Positions 56,498 to 64,000 of a stretch of 64,000 nucleotides of DNA are shown one piece after another. Both the position numbers and the translations under genes were made by a program. Position 1 is the first letter of the stretch, and every line of letters begins with the position of its first letter. The stretch is from assembly GCA_900893395.1 (NCBI GenBank), contig CAAHFI010813935.1:1-64000 (forward strand). The letters are read 5' to 3'. This DNA is from Euglena gracilis (Eukaryota; Euglenozoa; Euglenophyceae; Euglenales; Euglenaceae). The notes under the pieces are model-generated. The model saw only the letters and a list, made by a program, of their open reading frames with translations. It had not been told where the DNA came from and searched no databases.

Positions 56498-58211
56498 TAA
56501 AATGCCAGGGGGCATGTGTGTGTTCTGGTGTTGCCTTCTTTGGCGTGCTAGTGACGTTACTGCTGCGTGGAAAATGAGCGAGGCTCACCTTCTGAGACAA
56601 GAACTGTGTTTGGGCCAAGTGTTAGGGGAGGGTGTGGCTCTTGTTGCCTTCGTTGGCGTGTTTGTCTCGGGTGGTTCTTGTGCTGCCTTCCTTGGTGTGT
56701 GTGTCTCGTGTGGGGGAGGAGGTTGTGTGGCGCAGGTACGCAGCCTTGACGGCCTGCCGGACTATTTGCGCTTGGGTTGGTTGGATTGGATTGTATCTTG
56801 TTGGGACAACGGTGTTGGTGTTGAGGTTTGTTGCCCAGCCTCACAACGTCCTCGCCGTCGTTTGCACAGTTTGCGGTGAAATGGGGTTTGTATTTAGTTT
56901 GAGTAGGGAGAGTGAGAGCCTCTGGAGGAGCCACACAAGCAGTTTCGATATCTCTTTCGCTCGTGTCGCTAGTGTCAAGGAGAGAGGCCTTGCCAGACCT
57001 CTGCTTCGGTTTGGCGTTGCTGCCAGCCCTCCCGCTGCCCCAGCAAGGCTTTGAGTAGGGTGGACATCAGTGTGCGGTCTTCCTTGCCCAGTCCCCCGAA
57101 GCAGTCAAGACGAAGGCAGTGAGCCGCCACCCCCGCTTTGCACAGGCGGCATCCTATTTCCGGTGTTTTTCGGCTTCTTGCCTCTCCTACCAGGCTTGCA
57201 GTGGGTGGCACGACCAAGAGGGTTGCTTGGAATTTGGGTGAGGCGAATGGTGACGTCGATTGCCACGGGTCCGTCACTGTTCAGTCGTGTAATAAAAAAA
57301 CATCGCCGGGGCAGGTGTTGTCGTCATGTCAGCCATGTCACGTTCATCACCTGTTTGTTGTGCTGCAAGACTTTCTTCTGTTGTGTCCAAGACTTTCTGA
57401 ACTTCCCTGGCGCAACTTTGTGGCTTCCAAGCCAAGAAAGTAACGGCACAATCCCCTGGCGTTCGGAGACCCAAAAATTAGGAACGGCCAATCCTAATTT
57501 TGAGTACCTTCTCCCTGCTCCCATTAGTGCAAGAACAATGTTCAAATGCTTCATATTTGCTAGAAAATACTGCTCTTGTCCAAGGATTTTGTTGTTTTTT
57601 TAATTCTGATCGATCTGCTTTCAGGATGTGAGTGAACTTGTCCGAAGTAAAGTACAATCGCACAATTTCTTCTGTATTTCCCTTTTTTCTGCTTTGTTCC
57701 CTGCCTTTGATGCCAGAGAAACGGGGTGGTTTGAAATTTCTGGGAGAATTTTTTCGACAACCCCAAATGAAGGTTTCTGAACAAAATTGTGCATGTGTGA
57801 GGAAAAAAACACAGCCAAACCTGTGTCACCAGGGATTTTCAACATTCTTTCTGTCTTCGTCGACCCCAAAAACGGAGGTCAGCCCCAACCTTTTGTCGAA
57901 AAATTTTCAATTAATTGAAGACCCGAATCAGGATTTTTTTTCAGTTTTTTCACATTTTTCCCTTGAGGTTTGGCAAGATCACCAAGATGTCTCTCATTTG
58001 GGGGGAAATCAACTTCTTTAAAACAAAAAAATAGGCAAAATGACCCATTTTTTTGGAATCAACACCCCCAAAAACCCAGGCAACGAGTCATTTTCGATCA
58101 ATGAGCTCACGAAAGAACCAGAAAATTTGAGTGCTCAAAACTAGAGATTCCCCCTCCTTTTTTTTTGCCTTGGTAAAAGACTGTTGAAAACTACTAAGGA
58201 CCCCGTACCCT

Positions 58212-58670
58212 CGGTTGGGCGTGCTGTCGGGGCCACCTAATGTGCTCCGGCAGGGGGTTTTTGAGGTCGGCGGTTCCAAAAAGATCGTCCGTTTTTGGTG
58301 GCCGACCACCGAGAACGAGCAAACAGCCCCCGGCAATTTTCAGGCTCACATCCCAAATGCCTCAAAAATCCCAGAGAGGCAGGGGTGCCATATCTCCGAC
58401 TCGGTGCGTGGTTTGGGCCACCTGATGTGCTCCGTAAGGGGTTTTTGAGGTCGGCGGTTCCAAAAACGTCGTCCATTTTTGGTGGCCGACCACCCAGGGC
58501 CGGCAAACGGCCCCAGGGAATTATCTTGCCGGTCGAATATTCCGGGAATGGGGGGGTGGCACATCACCGATTGGTGCGTGGTTCGGTCCACCTAGTGTGC
58601 TCCGGCAGGGGTTTTCGAGGGCGGCGGTTCCGAAAACCTCGCCCACTGTTGGTGGCCGGCCACCAAAAAC
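58212..58670 (+). repeat. Module I, copy 3
   Basis: Three tandem units matching I1 in order and variants, differing in G-run lengths. It runs into E6. Confidence 0.85.
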
Positions 58671-60391
58671 TTGGCAAACGGCCGCCAAAAGCTGCTTAAA
58701 ATCAGGGAAGTCGCTTAAAATTTCTGGGTTACCCGGGAGTTGGGGGGCCAAAAAATGTACCAGACACAGGTTTTTGAGGGTGCTGAATCCAAAAAAGTGG
58801 GTCATTTGGCTTAATTTTTCGTTTTACGAAACTCGATTTTCCCAATTTGAGGGACATTTTGGCCGTCGTGGCCCCAAATTTAAAAGGAAAAGGGGAGGAA
58901 ACCACAGGAAAAACGCTGGTGCAACGTTGGTTGAAAAAGTTCAGGGCAAGTTGGGAACCCCCCCCGTTTTTGGGGTCACCAAAATCACAAAAAGCGTCGA
59001 AAACAAATGGTTGCACAGTTTTTCGTGCGAAATTTGCAACAAAAAAAACTGCGCAATTCTCTTGCGCGGGAAGGTGCATGAAAAACTCTGGCCTTTTTCC
59101 TTTTGAAATAAGTGTGGCCAGGCACAAAACATTCAAAGATGAAAAACACCGAAGATTGTTCAATTATTTAAATTCTGGTCATGGAGAATGAAAACACCTT
59201 GGAAACCAACACACCTTGGTAACAAGAGCAATCCGACAATTTAGATCCTTGGGGTGGACATTTCCGAGCTTGGGTCCAAGGCACCCGGACTCAATTGGGG
59301 CCAATCCTTCTGAGTCTTCCCGTCCAAACGAGAAGAATCGGAAGGATTCACCCATTATTAATCTCGGCGATGATAAGTGGAAATGGCAAAGCTGAAAGAA
59401 ACAGCGTATGCAGACAACATATGTTGTTCCTGAGAAGATTCTCTATCCATCGATACAATTGTCAGGTCCTGCATCCCAAAGGATCAAGAGTTCCGGAGTT
59501 GGTCCAAGCTTTTTTTTTGGTCCAAGCACTGCGATGCGGCAACAAAGTCGGCGACGCAAGCAAAGGTGCCCTCGACTTACCCCAAGTTTTAAGCACCCGC
59601 ATGCCCCAAAGAACACGTCAAGGTATTGATCCCCTTTGCCCAAGCTTTTAGGTGGCCCGGTCGGCTGCCGCTGAACAAACCTACCCACTTTCTCCGCAGC
59701 GTGTCCCAATGGTGCCTTAGTAATGCACTGTGAATTTGCGAATGGCAAGAATGCGCCTGTTGAAATATTGTTCTTCAATAAAAAGCCAGCTAGCCCCGTC
59801 CGAAACTTTTGTGGCTGATGGGGAAGTGCGATGAAAGAGTCTCTTTTTAGGAGGCTGAAAATGCATCCGCTTTGGGTGCTTTTTGGTATAAAAAAAAACG
59901 ACCGTGAAAAATTTGCTTTGTGATGCAAGCACCGAGCCCAAGTAAGTTCATTAGCTATCAACGTTTCATGAATTGTTAGAAATATGACTGCTAACGTACA
60001 GCGAATACCGTACAGGTCATCAACAGGAGAGCAATAGAAATAGAAAGTGTCCAGAAAGTGGATGGAACCTTTTGGGTAGTTCTTGGGGGAGGCAATTCCA
60101 ACCTCCACCCCCCACGCAGGGAGGGGGTCCGGGGGGGTCCGGGGGGGTCAGGGGGGGGGGGGGGGGGGGGGGGGTGTTTTCTGGCCGCGCACACAAAGAG
60201 GGGCCCTGAAAAAGCGTTGGCCGGCTCGGGGCCCAATTTTTTTTCGCCCGAAACTGCCAACCCTTTGCCACCGCTCCCCAACCTTTTACTAACTTTATAA
60301 TGGCACCTTGGGTCGTTTCCATTCGGGAAACAGCCAAGGGGGCCGAGGGATGATGCCCCAGAGCCCCCTATTAGCTGAAAAAAACAGGGGG
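58671..60391 (+). repeat. Module E, copy 6
   Basis: I-joined form, intact. The G-run at about 60150-60174 replaces the GGGCGGGGGGTCGGGGG of E1, so the tract has been homogenised to pure G or is misread. It leads to a short A array. Confidence 0.9.
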
Positions 60392-61600
60392 GTGGGGGGG
60401 TCCGTGGGGGTCCGGGGGGACGGGGGGTCCGGGGGGGGAGTTGGTGTTTTCTGGCCGCACACACATTTTTCCGCAATGTGTGCCTAAGGAATGCAAAGGG
60501 GGGCTTTTGGCGCTGTTTTTGCTCCTACGGAACTTCGGAAAATTTGGAAAATTTTTGGGAAATAATACCCCCCCCCTCGAGCCGGGGCTTCAGGCGAAAA
60601 AAATAATCCCCTGGGGATGTTATTTGGGGGGTTACCATGATCTAAGAGTTTTTGTCGGTGATTTTGAATGTGGGGGGGGGGTAAGTCCGGGGTTTTCATG
60701 TCATTCTGACCTCAAAAAAAAAAACAGCAAAAAAATAATTCCCGGGAGAGCCGATGCCCAAAACAAGAAAGCTCGTATTTTGTCCAATCCTGCTCCAACT
60801 TGCTTGAAAAGACAGGCAAAATCCAAAGGACGTCCCTTTGGATGTGCCTGGGGGGGGCATCACCGGGTCAGATCATGGCTCAAAAAGAATAAATACTCAA
60901 ATGATGAAATGTATCAAAAAATATTGGCGGGCTGGGTCCTGACACACCCACGTCGACAGTTGTGAGTTTCACTTTTCACTTTCACTTTCGCCTGGAGCGG
61001 GACAGAGCGCCAGGCGAAATTCGTGGGATCCGAGGGCTGATGCCCCAGTTCCCACTATTGGCCGAAAAAGGTTACACCTAAACACACACACGCACATCAC
61101 CACCGTTTGAAAAAATCTCGAACGTGCAATTTTGGAAAGCAATGGGTGACCAACTTTTGCCGGGAGTGGGGTCCGGGGGAGATCGACGTTGTTGGTTTTT
61201 TCTGGCTGTTTACACAAAGAGTGACCCTAGAAAAAGGCGGTGGCGGGCTTGGGCCACATATATTGCAAAAACTGGAGCCCACACTGGTTGACTCTTCTCC
61301 CTTGGGAACTTTGCTCACCCGCTTGAGGTTTGGGAAGTTGAAAAACTTGAAATGAATGCTTTTGGTCGGAGGGTCCGGGCTGTAGGTTGCATCCCAATCT
61401 GGCCGTTCACGCAAATCATGCAAGGTAAAAAGAAAAGCATTGGGGGCTGGAAAGCATCAAAGGTTGGCGGGGGACTTCCGCCTTCGGGGGGGGGGTCCGT
61501 GGGGAGGGTCCGGGGAGGACGGGGGTCCGGAGGGGGGGTTGGTGTTTTCTGGCCGCACACACATTTTTCCGCAATGTGTCCCAATGGTGTCTAAGGAATG
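60392..61600 (+). repeat. Module A array VI (single hybrid unit)
   Basis: One unit starts at 60536. Its left part is of the E-adjacent type (AATTTGGAAAATTT) and its right part of the B-adjacent type (AAAACTGGAGCC near 61268, GGTAAAAAGAAAAG near 61425). The whole array is thus reduced to one unit that joins both edges, as an unequal crossover between first and last units would leave. Confidence 0.9.
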
Positions 61601-63618
61601 CCCTCCGACAATTAAATTTTTAAATTTGCACATGGTGTGAAAGTGTTACCACCTCCCCCCCCATAATTCACCGTGGGACCTCTCCACGGGACCCCCCTTT
61701 GGTCAATTGGGGGGGGTTCAATTAGGGGGGGGCGTCAATTAGGGGGTGCCGTCGATTTGGGGGGCTTCAGCACAGAATCCCCCCGGGCAGTCAATTAGGG
61801 GGGGGGTCGAAAAAATTTTCCCCGGGGCGTTTGGTCAATTAAGGGGGGGTCAATTGGGGGGGGGGAGGTGGTATTTCAAAAACTGTTCCTCAAAAAGAAG
61901 CCAGCAAGCCCCTTCCATAACTTTTAAGGATGATGTCGAAGTGCGATGAAAGATACTCTTCATCCACAAAAAAATGGCTTTGAGATGGAAGCAACGAGCC
62001 CAAGTAAAATCATCAACTATTCAACGAATTGTGAGAAATATAATCGCTGACGTACACCGAATGCCATACAGGTCAACAGGAGAGCGAGCAATGGAAACAA
62101 ATGTGTGCAGAAAGTGGATAGAACTTTACAAAATCAAGAAGGGGCATGTTTCAGATGGGAAATTTAACAAAATTTGAGCTTTTTTTCGTCCATTATTAGG
62201 TAAATTTTGCCAGTGGGACACCAGCTGAGCATTTTTTAGTCATTCGAATAATATGTAGGCAATTAACCCTTCACAATGACTATAGAATGACCCCCAAAAC
62301 AGGCTAAAATGGTCAAAATTGATCAAAAAAAAGTCCAAAATTGGCAAAATTGACAAAAATTGACAAAAAATGACTTCAAATGGGCAAAAATGCAGCCTCC
62401 ACCAACGATAAACATGACCTTGAAGGGCGGCGAAGTCGTTTTTGCAGTGGAAGGCTGTGGCTCGGGTCATTTTCCTGTGAGTCACACGGCTGGCCGACGG
62501 CTGGCCGACGGCGTGCTCCCCCTTTCATTGACCGAGCCAAAAAAAAAACCCGTCGGCCGGGGCCGAGGGACAATAAGGGGGGGGACAATAGGGGGGGGTA
62601 GAAAATCTGACACCACCGGTGACAACCATGATTTCACACGGAAGGGAGGTTCGGGGGTGAACCATGTCGCGACTTCCAATCTGACCATTCACATAATTTT
62701 TTTAAAAAAAGAGGCGGGACTCTGGGGGTAATGCAAAAATTGGCACCCCCGCTGGCAAATTGCCCCCATATACCCTACATACCCCCATTAATTCTCACTC
62801 ACCCTCTGCTCCTTTCTTAAACACTTTTCATCCTTCGATGTTTTCCCCTAAGTGTGAAATTCTCCGCTGTGCCCTGGGCGAGGGAGGGGCGGGGGCGCCT
62901 GCCCCCAGACCCCCTCTTCCCCCCTGCCCCCCCAAATAACAGTTAAAATGCCATTGTCCGAATGCAAAGGAGGTTCGGCACGTCTGATGAGGACCCTCGG
63001 CCACTAGGGGGGGGGGTCCCCATTTTGCCGTGCCGAGGGGGTCTGACCCCAGGGGGGGGGCTGCCGAACCTCCAAAGGTCACTGTCTTCGTCACAAAATA
63101 ATTTATCACCAGTTTTTTTTAACCCCGCAAGTGACCCAACATGTATGCAACAGCATGGGGTGGATGGGATGGGGGGTGGAAGGAGTGTGGGGGTGTTTTG
63201 TTTGGTGGGGGTTAAGCCCGAGTTACGGCCATTTCTTGGCGCCAATTTTGGCCATTTTACACTTTTTTCATTTTGCATTTTTTCTGCAGGCCATAATAGC
63301 TTGTTTCGGGGTTCGGGGTGAGGGGGCGTGGGGGGGGTTGTGGCGGTGGTGAAGGGGATGTGGGGGGGGAGGTTGGGTGGTGGGGGGGGTTGAAAATTCA
63401 AAAAAAAAGCAAACGGCCGAGGATGATTCCCCAGGGCCTCACATAAGCCGATGAAAAACGACACACACGCATTAAATGTAACTTGCTTAACCGACGGAGG
63501 GCCCCAAAATAAATTTGCTTTGTGATGCAAGCACCGAGCCCAAGTAAGTTCATTGGCTATCAACGTTTCATGAATTGTCTGAAATATGACTGCTAACGTA
63601 CAGCGAATACCGTTTTAG
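61601..63618 (+). repeat. Module B, copy 3
   Basis: Complete copy with MITE1 (61649-61871), the CAAAATTGA run, the foldback structure (near 62967-63073), and the intron-like string ending at 63618. Confidence 0.9.
61649..61871. mobile_element. MITE1 in B3
   Basis: 223 bp, the same ends and site as in B1 and B2, flanked by TA at 61647-61648 and 61872-61873. Length differences lie in the internal G-runs. Confidence 0.82.
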
Positions 63619-64000
63619 GTCAGATCATGGCTCAAAAAGAATAAATACTCAAATGATGAAATGTATCAAAAAAATATTGGCGGGCTGGGTCCTGACACAC
63701 CCACGTCGACAGTTGTGAGTTTCACTTTTCACTTTCACTTTCGCCTGGAGCGGGACAGAGCGCCAGGCGAAATTCGTGGGATCCGAGGGCTGATGCCCCA
63801 GTTCCCACTATTGGCGAAAAAGGTTACACCTAAACACACACACGCACATCACCGCTGTTTGAAAAAATCTCGAACGTGCAATTTTGGAAAGCAATGGGTG
63901 ACCAACTTTTGCTTTTGTTTTTTTTTACCCCGCAAGTGACCCCAACATGTATGCAACAGCATGGGGTGGATGGGATGGGGGGTGGAAGGAGTGTGGGGTG
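63619..64000 (+). repeat. Module D, copy 4 (cut by window end)
   Basis: Opens with the D-type A fragment (ATCACCGCTGTTTG) and the T-run/CCCCGCAAG submodule. It shares with D3 the loss of one C in TTGGCGAAAAAGG, so these two copies are closer to each other than to D1 and D2. Confidence 0.85.

Larger units (their letters stand above)
55801..58211 (+). repeat. Module H, copy 3
   Basis: Starts CGGCCCAAAAATGATG directly after the A core. It has the full MITE2 and the full part missing from H2. Its large inverted repeat is turned round (55931-56121). Otherwise it is close to H1. Confidence 0.9.

Noticed and set aside
1-64000. Retroelements with LTRs or LINE coding parts
   Set aside because: No reverse transcriptase, integrase or protease motif is visible in any frame, and no direct-repeat pair has TG...CA ends with short duplications. 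Direct repeats here are module copies.
1-64000. tRNA and rRNA genes
   Set aside because: No tRNA B-box (GGTTCGANTCC) in a cloverleaf context and no conserved rRNA strings were seen on either strand when read by eye. A covariance-model search would be decisive.

Overview
KIND OF SEQUENCE. This window reads as a eukaryotic nuclear satellite or segmental-duplication region. I recognise no protein gene, rRNA, tRNA, CRISPR array, LTR element or telomere repeat in it. Nuclear origin is inferred from non-autonomous transposon-like elements with terminal inverted repeats and TA duplications, intron-like GTAAGT...CTAAC...AG strings, and a higher-order repeat layout. The base pattern is striking: long G or C runs, A runs, and GGGGTCC or GGGGTGT tracts. 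The species cannot be named from what is visible. The many open frames are short, rich in Pro, Gly and Arg, often open on both strands, and shift with homopolymer length, so I do not annotate them as genes.

LAYOUT. Almost every base occurs at least twice in the window. I name ten modules. A is a tandem unit of about 1.11 kb. B is about 2.0 kb, C about 2.8 kb, D about 4.7 kb, E about 1.7 kb and H about 2.2-2.4 kb. I is three tandem units of about 170-185 bp. G is a short minisatellite. MITE1 lies in B and MITE2 lies in H. The order is: A (1-2183), B (2184-4210), D (4211-8934), C (8935-11699), E (11700-13431), A (13432-15040), H (15041-17511), I (17512-17968), E (17969-19690), A remnant (19691-19988), B-tail remnant (19989-20065), D (20066-24796), C (24797-27560), E (27561-29299), A x8 (29300-38340), C (38341-41142), E with a deletion (41143-41691), A (41692-44002), B (44003-46013), partial D (46014-46695), G (46696-46937), H (46938-49221), I (49222-49678), E (49679-51423), A x4 (51424-55800), H with an inverted part (55801-58211), I (58212-58670), E (58671-60391), A (60392-61600), B (61601-63618), and the start of D (63619-64000).

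HOW IT WAS BUILT. At least three ages of duplication are stacked. The oldest layer is a monomer of about 250-330 bp (M1) and an M2 cassette of about 350 bp; their diverged paralogs lie inside C, E, B and probably A. The middle layer assembled the modules and received MITE1 and MITE2. The youngest layer shuffled whole modules: D-C-E is present twice, H-I-E three times and A-B-D three times, at near identity with most differences in homopolymer length. A units next to E and A units next to B carry their own marker variants, while interior units are homogenised, as expected of arrays that expand and contract by unequal crossing-over between fixed edges. Junctions mostly show 3-10 bp of microhomology or lie beside hairpins, and two segments have been inverted in place.

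LIMITS. Coordinates of module borders are good to about 10 bp. Array copy number and homopolymer lengths depend on the assembly. Small indels cluster at about 37.4-42.5 kb and 51.7-54.5 kb, which may be consensus error rather than biology.
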